DNA of 64,000 nt from Trinickia caryophylli (GCF_034424545.1 NZ_CP139970.1:310001-374000); one strand, 5' to 3'; positions 26,476 through 36,073 are shown, counted from the stretch's first letter. Notes: generated by a model not told the origin, from the sequence alone. Made by a program: numbers and translations.

Positions 26476-26803
26476 CGTTTGCCCTCGATCAAGGCAAGAC
26501 CCGATTTCCGTCGCCGGTTCGGCTACGGAGCAGCCCCGTTGCGGCCAGCTACGCGCTGGCACGGATTCGACTTCTTTGTGGAAATGGCGGCCACGGCGCG
26601 CGCCGATTGGCTCGCCGCATTTCCCCGCCCGGCGCCGATGCCCACGCTCGTCGCGCGCCGCGCCTCGAGTCGCGCAACGATATATTTATGCGCGACCAAC
26701 GTATATATAGATGATGTCTGCGTATCTTTTATGCTCGTTTACCAGCATGCCGGCGCCTCACTTGCGCATTGATTCACCGGCACGATTGCGTAAGATAAGG
26801 CGC
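26476..26803. other. 328-bp divergent spacer with AT-rich direct repeats
   Basis: The spacer lies between the secreted hydrolase and the gntR gene. CAACGATATAT (26675-26685) and CAACGTATATAT (26697-26708) are near-identical direct repeats 22 bp apart, about two helical turns, in an otherwise GC-rich stretch. They could be the GntR operator or promoter elements. I see no gene here. Confidence 0.35.
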
Positions 26804-27463
26804 ATGAGCCTGAAAGCAACGCGAACGGATCAGTTGCGCGAAACCATCGAAGAGGCGATCGCGACTGGCGATCTGGCGCCCGGCGCGCCGTTGGACGAAG
26901 CGCAACTGATGCTGCGTTTCGGGGTATCGCGCACGCCGCTGCGCGAGGCCATGCTTCAGCTCGCGGCTACCGGCATGATCGAGATGCGCCCGCGCCGCGG
27001 CGCGGTCGTCGCCCAGGTGAGCCTGCCGCGCCTGATCGAAATGTTCGAGGTGATGGCCGAACTCGAAGCCCTGTGCGGCCGGCAGGCGGCGCGCCGAATG
27101 ACCGCGCACGAACTCGACGAACTCGATGCCGCGCACCGTGCCTGCGCCGCAGCCAGCGATCCCGACGACTACTACCGCCTGAACGAGCACTTTCACACGC
27201 TGATCTACAAGGCAAGCCACAACGTCTTCCTGTGCGAGCAGGCAATCGCGCTGCATCGGCGGCTACGGCCCTACCGGCGGCTGCAACTGCGCGTAAAGGG
27301 GCGCCTTTCGGCATCGCTCGCCGAGCACGAGCGTGTGCTCGACGCGCTGCGAGCCGGCGACGGCGAAGAAGCGGCGGCAGCTCTGCGCGCGCATATCGTC
27401 GTACAGGGCGAGCGGTTCAGCGATCTGATCGCCGCGCTCGCGCTCGTGGGGGCGCAGGACTGA
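26804..27463 (+). CDS. GntR-family regulator, FCD (FadR) subfamily
   Basis: A 219-residue regulator. The N-terminal winged HTH has LRETIEEAIATGDLAPGAPLDEAQLMLRFGVSRTPLREAMLQLAATG, the classical GntR fingerprint. The C-terminal all-helical FCD domain runs from about residue 78 and contains the metal/effector-binding pattern DDYYRLNEHFHTLIY and a later SLAEHERVLDALRAGD histidine. Such regulators usually sense carboxylic acids. It is divergent from the secreted hydrolase, which is its most likely target. Confidence 0.9.
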   Translation: MSLKATRTDQLRETIEEAIATGDLAPGAPLDEAQLMLRFGVSRTPLREAMLQLAATGMIEMRPRRGAVVAQVSLPRLIEMFEVMAELEALCGRQAARRMTAHELDELDAAHRACAAASDPDDYYRLNEHFHTLIYKASHNVFLCEQAIALHRRLRPYRRLQLRVKGRLSASLAEHERVLDALRAGDGEEAAAALRAHIVVQGERFSDLIAALALVGAQD

Positions 27464-27518
27464 CCGGATGCGAGCAACGAGCCCTATACCGGGCCGCGCC
27501 GACCATCCTTTGCGCAGC

Positions 27519-28526
27519 CTACCCGCTTTGCTGCGGCGCTCCTTTTCCAGCGCCGGACTTCGGTGCAAATTGCGGTGCAAATTGCGGCAACGTCCAGCGA
27601 AAGGGCAATACCGCGCGAGAACGCCTCGTCTGCCGTACATGAAAGCGAATGACGCGCTCGGCGCCCTCGAATTCGCTCAGCGCGGGGCCGTCCCACAGGA
27701 TTTCCGCGTCCGCGGCCACGTATAGCAGATCGGCGCGCTCGAAGTCCATGAAAAGCAGACCTGCGCCCGGCGAAGCCACCAGGTTGCCGATCGTATTGAG
27801 GAAGCGATTGCCCGAATAATCCGGAATCGCAAAGGTGAAGGCATCGTACACATGCACGAAACCGGGCAGGCCGCCGCGATGCGATACGTCGACGCCGCCC
27901 GCCGCCCCGCCCCCCGGCACCCCATGAGCCGACGCGACGAAAAGCGTATCGGCACCATCGAGAAGAACACGGTCCTCATTGGATAACGCCGGCGCGCTCG
28001 AATGTGCTGGTGCGGCTTCCGACGAAGGGCGCTTCATCCACTCGGGCGCGCGGCTCTGAATGTATCTGGCGCAATTTCCGAAGGTCTGAGTGACGCTGAC
28101 CGTCATGCCCGCCTCGCCGATGTCCGTCACGACACCATTGACCCGGTTGCGACGGCGCGTCGGCAACTCGATACCGAGCCCGCCGAACGATGCGCCATGC
28201 TGCCAGGTACCGTCGAGCGGATCGCCCGGCAGCGTCGCGCCTTCGATCATCAGCGTGCGCGCGTCCGGCGACGAAACGAAGCCTGGCTGTCCGATGCGCA
28301 TGGTCGCCCATGGCTGCCCTGCTCGGTCCAGGCCGCCGACGACCATAAACGGCAATCGCGCGTAGAACGCCCGATGCTGCTCGGGCATGTGGTCGCGAAT
28401 GCCGCGGCGGCCGGCGGCGTCGGCGGCTTCCAGGAAACCGGCACGCATTTGCGCCGCCCGTTCGCCCTCGTGGAACGGCGAGTGGGGGCCGGGCCAGCCG
28501 TGCGAGGCAGGAGCAATCGCGCTCAT
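27519..28526 (-). CDS. PPOX-class FMN-binding flavoprotein
   Basis: A 335-residue protein with two split-barrel (pyridoxamine 5'-phosphate oxidase-like) halves. The pattern LPFMVVGGLDRAGQPWATMRIGQPGF is in the first, and LFVASAHG with VDVSHRGGLPGFVHV and LLFMDFERADLLYV in the second. Members bind FMN or related cofactors; the reaction is unknown. The C-terminal end carries a tandem QFAP repeat from a 12-bp DNA duplication. It lies 19 bp after a glutathione S-transferase gene on the same strand, so they are probably co-transcribed under the divergent LysR. Confidence 0.83.
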   Translation of the reverse strand: MSAIAPASHGWPGPHSPFHEGERAAQMRAGFLEAADAAGRRGIRDHMPEQHRAFYARLPFMVVGGLDRAGQPWATMRIGQPGFVSSPDARTLMIEGATLPGDPLDGTWQHGASFGGLGIELPTRRRNRVNGVVTDIGEAGMTVSVTQTFGNCARYIQSRAPEWMKRPSSEAAPAHSSAPALSNEDRVLLDGADTLFVASAHGVPGGGAAGGVDVSHRGGLPGFVHVYDAFTFAIPDYSGNRFLNTIGNLVASPGAGLLFMDFERADLLYVAADAEILWDGPALSEFEGAERVIRFHVRQTRRSRAVLPFRWTLPQFAPQFAPKSGAGKGAPQQSG

Positions 28527-28545
28527 GGTTCACTCCGTGAATGGG

Positions 28546-29208
28546 TTACGAATTTTGCGGCGCCAGGGCAAGAAGGCCCGCCCGTGTAACTGGCATCGCG
28601 ACGAAGCGCGGCAGCGCTTCGATACGGCGCAGCCACGCGCGCATGTTCGGATAAGGGTCGAGCGATATGCCGCCTTCAGGCGCATGGGCGATATAGGCAT
28701 ACGCGGCGATATCGGCGATCGTCGGATGCTCCCCGGCAGCGAACGTCTTCGACGCGAATTCCTGCTCGATGACGTCGAAAAGCTTGATCGCGACAGATTT
28801 CGCCCCATCCCAGTCGAGTGTTGCGCCGAACACGGTCACGAGACGGGCCGCGCACGGACCATAGGCGATCGGGCCCGCTGCAAGCGACAGCCACCGCTGC
28901 ACCTCGGCGGCGCCGCGTGGGTCTATGGGCAGCCACGAGGCGTCGCCATACGTTTTTGCCAAGTAGACCAGGATCGCATTCGAATCGAAGAGGACGAGAT
29001 CGCCGTCTTCGATCACCGGCACCTGCCCGAACGGATTTTTGGCGAGAAATCCGGGCCGGCGATTTTCGCCCGCCGCCATGTTTACGAGCGTCGTCTCATA
29101 GGGCAAGGCGAGGAGTTCGAGAAAGAGGCGCACTCTGTGCCCGTGGCCGGAAAGCGGCGTGGTGTACAAACGAATAGGACGCTGCGGTTGCACTCGTGCG
29201 GTGGACAT
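28546..29208 (-). CDS. Glutathione S-transferase
   Basis: A 220-residue GST. The N-terminal thioredoxin-like domain reads IRLYTTPLSGHGHRVRLFLELL (Ser/His near the active site), then KNPFGQVPVIEDGDLVLFDSNAILVYLA, the glutathione-binding cis-Pro and Glu/Asp-Ser block. The helical C-terminal domain includes HPTIADIAAYAYI. It probably conjugates or reduces an electrophile in the cytoplasm. It heads a two-gene unit with the PPOX flavoprotein and diverges from a LysR gene. Confidence 0.92.
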   Translation of the reverse strand: MSTARVQPQRPIRLYTTPLSGHGHRVRLFLELLALPYETTLVNMAAGENRRPGFLAKNPFGQVPVIEDGDLVLFDSNAILVYLAKTYGDASWLPIDPRGAAEVQRWLSLAAGPIAYGPCAARLVTVFGATLDWDGAKSVAIKLFDVIEQEFASKTFAAGEHPTIADIAAYAYIAHAPEGGISLDPYPNMRAWLRRIEALPRFVAMPVTRAGLLALAPQNS

Positions 29209-29315
29209 CTCGGTTCGCTCCGTATCGAAGATCCGGTCCCGGACACCGAGACCATGTACAGAGCGTATCGCAGGCCCTCGCCTTGCATAAGATGGATAAT
29301 CTCGATTTCACAGTC

Positions 29316-29326
29316 CACTTAAAGTG
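29316..29326. promoter_or_regulatory. LysR-type dyad at the GST/lysR divergent promoter
   Basis: CACTT-A-AAGTG is a perfect palindrome that extends weakly outward to GT and AC. It ends ten bases before the lysR start codon, so binding there would block or restrain lysR expression, as in typical LysR autoregulation. Confidence 0.4.
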
Positions 29327-29336
29327 AACAGTCAAG

Positions 29337-30245
29337 ATGGCCGACCTTCGCAATATCAACCTGAACCGGCTCGTCGTTTTCGTGGCCGTGGTGGACGCCC
29401 GGTCGCTGACGGCGGCTGCCGCCCCCCTCGGCATGGCGAAGACGATGGTTAGCGCACACATTCAGCGGCTCGAAGCCGAGCTCGGCGTTAGCCTGCTCAC
29501 GCGCACGACGCGGCGACTCAACGTGACCGAGGCGGGAAGGCGCTTTTACGAGGCGGCCCGCGATATTCTCCGGGCGACAGAGGCGGCCATAGACGGCATC
29601 GCGAGCGACAATGCCGCGTTGCGCGGCACGCTGCGCGTCAGTGCGCCGGTCGATTACGGCTCGCTCGTCGTCGCGCCGGCGCTCGTTGCGCTGCGGCGCC
29701 AGCATCCGCAACTGCGTGTGGAATTGCTGTGCGACGATCGCTACGTCGATCTGATCGCCGACAACATCGACGTGGCCATTCGGCTGGGCAGATTGGCGGA
29801 TTCGACCCACCGATCGATCCGCGTTGGCCGATACGTTTGCTGGCCCGTTGCGACGCCCGAGTTCGTCGCCGAACACGGTACCGTGCGAAAACCCGAGGAC
29901 CTGGCAAGGCTGCCTTTCGTCGCTGCCGCGGCATTACCGCATCCGACATGGTTCGACCTCGTCAATGCGCAGGGCACGAAAAAGCGCATCCGCTGCCACA
30001 GCGCGATCACCGCGAACACGGCACCAGCCTGCCGCGCAGCGGCGCTGGCCGGCGGCGGTTTCGCGGTGCTGACGGACTTCTCGATTGGTGCCGACGTCAA
30101 CGCGGGGCGTCTGCTCCGATTGCTGCCGGCCTGGGAAACGCCGATGGCGGAAATCCGTGCCGTCTTTCCGCCATCGGATCGCATCCCGGCGAAAGCGCTC
30201 GCGCTCGGGCACATGCTGAAACAAATCCCGGGTGCGGTGATCTGA
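29337..30245 (+). CDS. LysR-family transcriptional regulator
   Basis: A 302-residue LysR protein. The HTH at residues 5-65 contains SLTAAAAPLGMAKTMVSAHIQRLEAELGVSLLTR; the effector domain includes LRVSAPVDYGSLVVAPALVALRRQHPQLRVEL. It is closest to the subgroup of LysR proteins that sit divergently from detoxification genes. It should control the GST/PPOX unit. The ATG at 29337 follows a weak AAG ribosome site. Confidence 0.9.
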   Translation: MADLRNINLNRLVVFVAVVDARSLTAAAAPLGMAKTMVSAHIQRLEAELGVSLLTRTTRRLNVTEAGRRFYEAARDILRATEAAIDGIASDNAALRGTLRVSAPVDYGSLVVAPALVALRRQHPQLRVELLCDDRYVDLIADNIDVAIRLGRLADSTHRSIRVGRYVCWPVATPEFVAEHGTVRKPEDLARLPFVAAAALPHPTWFDLVNAQGTKKRIRCHSAITANTAPACRAAALAGGGFAVLTDFSIGADVNAGRLLRLLPAWETPMAEIRAVFPPSDRIPAKALALGHMLKQIPGAVI

Positions 30246-30251
30246 GCAGTG

Positions 30252-30722
30252 CTAGCGCCCCGGGCGGGCGCCATGGCCCGCGAAGGACCCGACGAGCGGA
30301 CCGTAGTCGTCCATCGACGGGAACTTCGCGAAACTGTGCGCCGCGCCGGTCTTGGCCCACGGCAGCGCTTCGCTCGTATAGGTCTCCATGTAGGGGACGA
30401 ACCAGGAAGAATCGTCGAGCATCGAAGGTCGCACGTTGACGAACCCCATGCTCGGTTCGAGCTCGGTGAACACCCAGCTCTTGCACCAATCGCAGTGACG
30501 GTGATGAATCTGCTCTCCGTGAATGCCGCCGGTGACCGGCTCGCCCGCCGTCACGCGAAAGCCGTTCTCCGGAATCGCCATGGAAAGCGAAAACGCGCTC
30601 GCACTCATTTTTTGGCAGCCCGTACAGTGGCAGGCCATCGTCAGCAAGGGCGGTGCCGTGATTTCGAAGCGCAGCCGTCCGCAGCGGCATCCGCCTTGCC
30701 AGGGCAATTTCCATTCGTCCAT
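30252..30722 (-). CDS. GFA/CENP-V-family zinc protein
   Basis: A 156-residue protein of the glutathione-dependent formaldehyde-activating (GFA/CENP-V) family. Zinc ligands are visible in GGCRCGRLRFE, ACHCTGCQKMSASAF and HHRHCDWCKSW. Despite the name, most members have no proven activity on S-hydroxymethylglutathione. I prefer the ATG at 30722, which has GAGGTC at a normal distance, over the GTG at 30752, which has none. It converges with the LysR gene and is 220 bp from the next gene. Confidence 0.88.
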   Translation of the reverse strand: MDEWKLPWQGGCRCGRLRFEITAPPLLTMACHCTGCQKMSASAFSLSMAIPENGFRVTAGEPVTGGIHGEQIHHRHCDWCKSWVFTELEPSMGFVNVRPSMLDDSSWFVPYMETYTSEALPWAKTGAAHSFAKFPSMDDYGPLVGSFAGHGARPGR

Positions 30723-30942
30723 CGTGACCTCGTCGTTTATGGTTTTACTCACGGCAGGCGAACGCCCGGCGCGCCGGGCAGAAGATCCACATCGGCAGGC
30801 AAGGCGTTTCGTCCCCCGTCCGTGTTTTGCGTCCGTCCCGATTGTAATGCCCAGGCGAACGCTTCGGCCTCGGTTTCCGGCGTCACGCCCAGCTCACGCC
30901 CAATTCACGCCCGAGGCATGCCCATCCGTGCGGCGTGACGTG

Positions 30943-32322
30943 CTACTTGTCGAGCCCGCTCATCAATACGTACTTGACCTCGACGTATTCCTCGATACCG
31001 TAGTAGCCGCCTTCGCGGCCGTATCCGGAATGCTTGACGCCCCCGAACGGCACGGACGCCGTACCGACCGACCCTGAGTTCAAGATCACCATACCGGCTT
31101 CGATATTTCTGGACAGGCGAAACGCGCGGCCGACGTCGCGCGTATAGGCATAAGCCACGAGGCCGTATTCGGTACGGTTGGCGCAGGCTGTTACCTCCTC
31201 TTCGGTCTCGAAGCGATAGACCGGAAACACCGGACCGAAAATTTCCGTCTGCGCCAATCGCATTCCGTCGTGCAGCTCGGCGAGGATGGTCGGCTCATAA
31301 AAGAGCCCGCCCTTGCGATGCGGTTTGCCGCCCAGTATCACCTTCGCTCCGCTGTTCCTGGCCGCCTCGACCAATTCGACGACCTTGTCGAAACCGGCCC
31401 GGTTGATCATCGGCCCGACCACGAACTCGTCTTGCATGCCGTCGTCCACGCGAATCGACGCAACCTTTTCCGCCAGGGCGGCGACGAATCGATCGTGAAT
31501 GCCCGCCTGCACGTAGATGCGGTTCGGAGAGATGCAGACTTGCCCCGAATTTCGCAACTTGGCGCCGACAACTGCCGTGACGGCATCGTCGAAATCGGCG
31601 TCGTCGAATACGATGAACGGCGCATTGCCGCCAAGTTCGAGCGTCATCTTCTTGAGATCGCGGCCGGCGGCCGAGGCGAGCCGCTTGCCGACAGCGGTCG
31701 ATCCGGTAAACGAGAGTTTGCGGATGCGCGAATCGCTGGTGAATATCTCTCCGATTTCATTCGGCGTGCCGGTCACCATCTCGAATACGCCCTCCGGAAT
31801 GCCGGCCTTGCGCGCGTATTCGAGTAGTTTGTAGGCCGTCAGCGGGGTTTCTTCCGAAGGCTTGATGATCATCGTGCAGCCGGCAGCCAATGCCGTCGCA
31901 ATCTTGCGCGTGATCATCATGAAGGGAAAATTCCAAGGCGTGATCGCCGCGGTCGGCCCCGCGGGTTCCTTGAAAACGAGCACCTGCGCGTTGGCGGCAT
32001 GCGAGGGAATGGTATCGCCGTATACCCGCTTCGCTTCCTCCGCATACCATTCGATGAAACCGAGCCCGTACTCGATCTCGCCCATGGCTTCGGAGAGGCA
32101 TTTGCCGTTCTCCTTCACCATGATTTCGGCAAAAATGCGCTTGTCGTCCCGAATCAGTTCGAACCAGCGGCGCAGCAACGCGCTCCGCTCGCGGGCCAGC
32201 TTGCGCGACCAGGTAGCGAATGCTTCGCAGGTACGGTCGACCGCGGCCTTCACTTCGGCCAAGGTCATTTCCGGCGCTTCACCGACAACCGATCCATCCG
32301 CGGGATTGAATACCTTGATCAT
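30943..32322 (-). CDS. NAD(P)-dependent succinate-semialdehyde-type aldehyde dehydrogenase
   Basis: A 459-residue aldehyde dehydrogenase of the GabD/succinate-semialdehyde group. The oxyanion Asn lies in ITPWNFPFMM (N131), the general-base Glu in TLELGGNAP (E229), and the nucleophile in NSGQVCISPNR (C263). It ends SGYGREGGYYGIEEYVEVKYV, the usual ALDH tail. It is slightly shorter than GabD at the N-terminus, starting directly at IKVFNPADGSVVGE. It diverges from an AraC regulator, which probably induces it. The exact aldehyde is unknown. Confidence 0.9.
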   Translation of the reverse strand: MIKVFNPADGSVVGEAPEMTLAEVKAAVDRTCEAFATWSRKLARERSALLRRWFELIRDDKRIFAEIMVKENGKCLSEAMGEIEYGLGFIEWYAEEAKRVYGDTIPSHAANAQVLVFKEPAGPTAAITPWNFPFMMITRKIATALAAGCTMIIKPSEETPLTAYKLLEYARKAGIPEGVFEMVTGTPNEIGEIFTSDSRIRKLSFTGSTAVGKRLASAAGRDLKKMTLELGGNAPFIVFDDADFDDAVTAVVGAKLRNSGQVCISPNRIYVQAGIHDRFVAALAEKVASIRVDDGMQDEFVVGPMINRAGFDKVVELVEAARNSGAKVILGGKPHRKGGLFYEPTILAELHDGMRLAQTEIFGPVFPVYRFETEEEVTACANRTEYGLVAYAYTRDVGRAFRLSRNIEAGMVILNSGSVGTASVPFGGVKHSGYGREGGYYGIEEYVEVKYVLMSGLDK

Positions 32323-32486
32323 GATTTTTTCGACTCCGTTGCTGAAACGGGTGGAATGATAGGATCGCCCTGCGCATTGGGCGATGGCATACGGTCTGCA
32401 TTTATTGCCTGATCCTATGGCGCAACGATATGGCGCAACGATTCACCCTGAGACACGCAACCGATCGACGAGCAGGCGAAAGCGCA

Positions 32487-33455
32487 ATGAAACCCCGTCC
32501 CAATCATGGCAGTGACAGCAACCCTCGGCATCTGCGCACCCGCATGGTCGCGCTGCTCGAAAAGCTCGCACCCACCGAGGGGTACAACCTGACGGCCCTG
32601 CCCGATGTCAGGTTTTTGCGCTCGAATCGGCCACTGAGGTCCACACCGGTCCTATACGATCCCGGGATCGTGATCGTCTGCCAGGGGCGCAAGCGCGGCT
32701 TCTTCGGCGACGAGGTTTACGTGTATGACGAGCAGCACTACCTGGCGGTATCCGTGCCGGTACCGTTCACGATGGAGACGGACGCCACGGAGCACGCGCC
32801 GCTGCTGGCCATTTACATGCACCTGGATTTCAAGCTGGCTGCCGACCTGATGCTGCAGATCGACCAGAGCGGGAGCGCCGAGCCGCCTGCCGAACCCAAG
32901 GGCATGATGTCCACACCGATGGACGGCCGGCTCGGCGAATCCGTGCTGCGCCTTCTCGAGGCAATGGCACGGCCGCTGGAAGCGGAAGTACTCGGCCCGG
33001 CGTTGGTACGCGAGATCTATTTCCGCATCCTCACCGGCGACCAAGGGCCATCGATGCGAGCCGCGCTCGGCATGCAGGGCCACTTCGGCAAAGTGGCAAG
33101 AGCGCTTCGCCGCATCCACGCCTCGTTCAACGTCGATCTCGACGTCGCGCAGCTGGCGCGCGAGGCACGCATGAGCGTGCCGACTTTTCATGCGCATTTC
33201 AAGGCCGTGACGAACACCTCGCCGATGCAATACCTGAAATCCACGCGTTTGCATCAGGCGCGGCTGCTCATGGTGCGAAACGGTATGACGGCAGCGGCGG
33301 CCAGCGCCGAGGTGGGCTACGACAGCCCCTCGCAATTCAGCCGAGAATTCAAACGGCTCTTCGGCCGGAGCCCCATGGCGGAGGTGAAACGCATGAGAGA
33401 CGACTTTGCCGTTCCGCCCGCCCACGCTTGCGCCGTGTACGTCTCGTCGCATTGA
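32487..33455 (+). CDS. AraC-family transcriptional regulator (AraC_N type)
   Basis: A 322-residue regulator with an N-terminal cupin-like AraC_N effector domain (residues ~30-190, containing SNRPLRSTPVLYDPGIVIVCQGRK). The C-terminal double HTH comprises LDVAQLAREARMSVPTFHAHFKAV and AAAASAEVGYDSPSQFSREFKRLFGRSP. The start at 32487 (MKPRPNHG) is the best supported by length. It diverges from the aldehyde dehydrogenase, its likely target. Confidence 0.9.
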   Translation: MKPRPNHGSDSNPRHLRTRMVALLEKLAPTEGYNLTALPDVRFLRSNRPLRSTPVLYDPGIVIVCQGRKRGFFGDEVYVYDEQHYLAVSVPVPFTMETDATEHAPLLAIYMHLDFKLAADLMLQIDQSGSAEPPAEPKGMMSTPMDGRLGESVLRLLEAMARPLEAEVLGPALVREIYFRILTGDQGPSMRAALGMQGHFGKVARALRRIHASFNVDLDVAQLAREARMSVPTFHAHFKAVTNTSPMQYLKSTRLHQARLLMVRNGMTAAAASAEVGYDSPSQFSREFKRLFGRSPMAEVKRMRDDFAVPPAHACAVYVSSH

Positions 33456-33575
33456 ACCATTGAATTGCGTGCGAGCACGACGGTCGAATACGATGACGGC
33501 TTGCACGGCCTCGCGCGCGGCCGCCGCCGCACGGGGCCGGTCCGTCGCGACGCCAGGCGAGCCGTGCCGCTTCGA

Positions 33576-34190
33576 TCAATACAAGCTTGCCTTGACGCGC
33601 TCCGGCAACTCGCGGTCGTACGTCGTTGCATCGAACGTCCCCTGACTGAGGCGCTTGAGCATCGCCCCCGCGCTCGGCAGGCTGCTGCGTTCGATGTGCT
33701 TTTCCACGTCCCAAAGGCGCGAGCGGACGAGCGCTTTCGAACAGTGGAAATATGCCGCTTCGACCTTGATGACGATTACAGTGCGCGGCAGTTTGCCGTT
33801 CGCCTCGAATGCCGCCAGCAGCTCCGGGGCAACCGAGATCTCGGCGCGCCCATTGACGCGCAACGTTTCGTCCACGCCCGGAATGAAAAACAGCAGCGAC
33901 ACACGCGGATCGGCAAGGATGTTGCGCAAGTTGTCGATCCTGTTGTTGCCGGGCCGATCGGGAACGGCAAGCGTGCGCTCGTCGAGAATTTTGACGAAGC
34001 CCGCGACGTCGCCCTTCGGCGAACAATCGGTGCCCTCCTCTCCCACCGATGACAACACGACCAGCGGCGAAGCCCTGACGAAGGCCTGATAGTCCTCGTT
34101 CAGAAAACCGATCTCCTTCCAGATGGATCGCTCGTTGGGTTTGCCGTAGATCGCTTCCAATTGCTCGACGCTGGTGATCATGTTGCTCAT
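33576..34190 (-). CDS. PPOX-class flavoprotein (MSMEG_1061-like)
   Basis: A 204-residue single split-barrel flavoprotein. Family signs are ERSIWKEIGFLNEDYQAFVRASPLVVLSS, CSPKGDVAGFVKILDERTLAVPDRPGNNRIDNLRNILADPRVSLLFFIPG and the C-terminal LPSAGAMLKRLSQGTFDA. The arrangement RPGNNRxDxxxNI is the hallmark of this subgroup, which probably binds FMN or F420-like cofactor. Reaction unknown. The ATG at 34190 has a strong GAGGAG ribosome site. It diverges from the amylase gene. Confidence 0.87.
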   Translation of the reverse strand: MSNMITSVEQLEAIYGKPNERSIWKEIGFLNEDYQAFVRASPLVVLSSVGEEGTDCSPKGDVAGFVKILDERTLAVPDRPGNNRIDNLRNILADPRVSLLFFIPGVDETLRVNGRAEISVAPELLAAFEANGKLPRTVIVIKVEAAYFHCSKALVRSRLWDVEKHIERSSLPSAGAMLKRLSQGTFDATTYDRELPERVKASLY

Positions 34191-34348
34191 ACCAAATGCT
34201 CCTCTTCGATCTGCTTGCCCGATTGGAGATGATTCGGCGCTCAGTCTAGCAGCCCTGTCGAATGCCGATCGACGAACGTGGTCCGGCATTTGCTGCGATC
34301 CGCAGGAGCGTCGGACATTTGCGCCGGCTCGCACCTTGAACGGATCCC

Positions 34349-36013
34349 ATGCTCAACGACCTTTGGTACAAGAACGCCATCGTCTACTGTCTGTCGGTAG
34401 GTACGTTCCTGGATGCGAACGGCGATGGCGTGGGGGATTTCCAGGGCCTCATACGCCGGCTCGACTACCTGCAGGGGCTCGGCGTGACCACGATCTGGCT
34501 GATGCCCTTCCAGCCCTCGCCGGGGCGCGATAACGGCTACGATGTTTCGGACTACTACAACGTCGAGCCGAAATACGGCACGCTCGGCGACTTCGCCGAA
34601 TTCACGCACGCGTGCCGCGAGCGAGGCATGCGCGTGATCATCGATCTGGTAGTGAATCACACATCGGACCAGCACCTGTGGTTCAAGTCTGCGCGCAGCG
34701 ACCCCAGCTCCCCATATCGCGACTGGTACGTCTGGTCCGACACCAAGCCACCCCATGCGAAAGACGGCGTGGTGTTTCCCGGCGTGCAGAAATCCACCTG
34801 GAGTTTCGACAAGCAAGCCAGGCGTTGGTATTTCCATCGCTTTTACAGCTTTCAACCGGACCTCGATACGGCCAACCCGCACGTTCATGCCGAATTGCTG
34901 AAGATCATGGGCTTCTGGATTCAGCTTGGCGTATCGGGATTTCGCATGGACGCCGTGCCGTTCGTGATCGCCACCAAGGGCCCCAAGATACGGCGGCATA
35001 TCGAACAATACGGCATGCTGCGCGCGTTTCGCGAGTTTCTGCAGTGGCGCGAGGGCGACGCGATCATCCTCGCGGAAGCCAATGTGCTGCCCGATACGGA
35101 TTTCGAATACTTCGGCGACGCGGGCGAACGCCTACCGATGATGTTCAATTTCCAGTTGAACCAGAACACGTTTTACACGCTGGCAACGGGCGACACGAAA
35201 CCACTGAAGAAGGCCCTTTTGGCTACCAGGCCGCGCCCGGCAACCGCGCAATGGGGTGTATTCCTGCGCAATCACGACGAACTCGATCTGGGCCGACTGA
35301 GCCCGGAAGCCCGCGACGCCGTGTTCGCCGCATTCGCCCCCGATCCGGACATGCAACTCTACGGGCGCGGGATCCGCCGCAGACTCGCGCCGATGCTCTC
35401 TGGCGACCGGCGCCGGCTCGAACTCGCCTACAGCCTGATGCTGACTTTGCCTGGCACGCCGGTCTTTCGTTACGGCGATGAAATCGGCATGGGCGACGAC
35501 TTGCGGCGGCCCGAGCGCGAAAGCACGCGCACGCCCATGCAATGGTCAGGGGAGCCGCAAGGCGGCTTCACGAAACATCCCAGGCCGCCCGTCTCCACGA
35601 TTTCCGGCGGGGCTTATGGTTTCGAGCGCGTCAACGTGGCGAACCAGCGGCGCGACCCGAATTCGTTTTTGAACTGGACCGAGCGGATGATCCGCATGCG
35701 TCGCGAGACCCCGGAAATCAGTTGGGGCGATTTCGAGGTGTTGCGCACGCCGCGAAACGATGTCCTTGCCCTGCGCTACGACTGGCGCAACAACTCGGTG
35801 TTGTGCATGCATAATTTCGGCCCCGAGGCGTGCACCGTGAGGTTCCGCTCGGGCTACGAGGGACCGGGCGGCGACCGGCTCGTCAACCTTCTCTCCGAGG
35901 ACCACAGCCAGGCTGGCGATGACGGCCGGCATACGGTGGTGCTCGAACCGTATGGATACCGGTGGTACCGCGTCGGCGGCCTCGATTATCTGCTCAGGCG
36001 CGCTGACGTGTAG
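34349..36013 (+). CDS. GH13 alpha-amylase-family protein (trehalose-synthase-like)
   Basis: A 554-residue glycoside hydrolase family 13 enzyme. The conserved regions are VVNHTSDQHLWF (region I), GFRMDAVPF with the nucleophile Asp201 (II), ILAEANV with the acid Glu243 (III) and LRNHDELD with Asp310 (IV). The LWYKNAIVYCLSVGTFLDANGDGVGDF start and the length fit the trehalose synthase (maltose glucosylmutase) group, though no maltokinase domain is fused. It acts on maltose or maltodextrin-like sugars, presumably in the cytoplasm since no signal peptide is present. No glycogen or trehalose genes adjoin it. Confidence 0.9.
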   Translation: MLNDLWYKNAIVYCLSVGTFLDANGDGVGDFQGLIRRLDYLQGLGVTTIWLMPFQPSPGRDNGYDVSDYYNVEPKYGTLGDFAEFTHACRERGMRVIIDLVVNHTSDQHLWFKSARSDPSSPYRDWYVWSDTKPPHAKDGVVFPGVQKSTWSFDKQARRWYFHRFYSFQPDLDTANPHVHAELLKIMGFWIQLGVSGFRMDAVPFVIATKGPKIRRHIEQYGMLRAFREFLQWREGDAIILAEANVLPDTDFEYFGDAGERLPMMFNFQLNQNTFYTLATGDTKPLKKALLATRPRPATAQWGVFLRNHDELDLGRLSPEARDAVFAAFAPDPDMQLYGRGIRRRLAPMLSGDRRRLELAYSLMLTLPGTPVFRYGDEIGMGDDLRRPERESTRTPMQWSGEPQGGFTKHPRPPVSTISGGAYGFERVNVANQRRDPNSFLNWTERMIRMRRETPEISWGDFEVLRTPRNDVLALRYDWRNNSVLCMHNFGPEACTVRFRSGYEGPGGDRLVNLLSEDHSQAGDDGRHTVVLEPYGYRWYRVGGLDYLLRRADV

Positions 36014-36049
36014 ATTCCGCGCAGCGCATACGGAGTGGCGTGCAGTTAC

Positions 36050-36073
36050 CGTTTACGCGGGCCTGCGTAAACG
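36050..36073. terminator. Hairpin between convergent amylase and hydrolase genes
   Basis: A perfect 9-bp inverted repeat (CGTTTACGC and GCGTAAACG, six-base loop) lies 37 bp after the amylase stop and 40 bp before the opposing gene's stop. It has no U-run on either strand, so it may terminate transcription weakly or serve another purpose. Confidence 0.4.
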
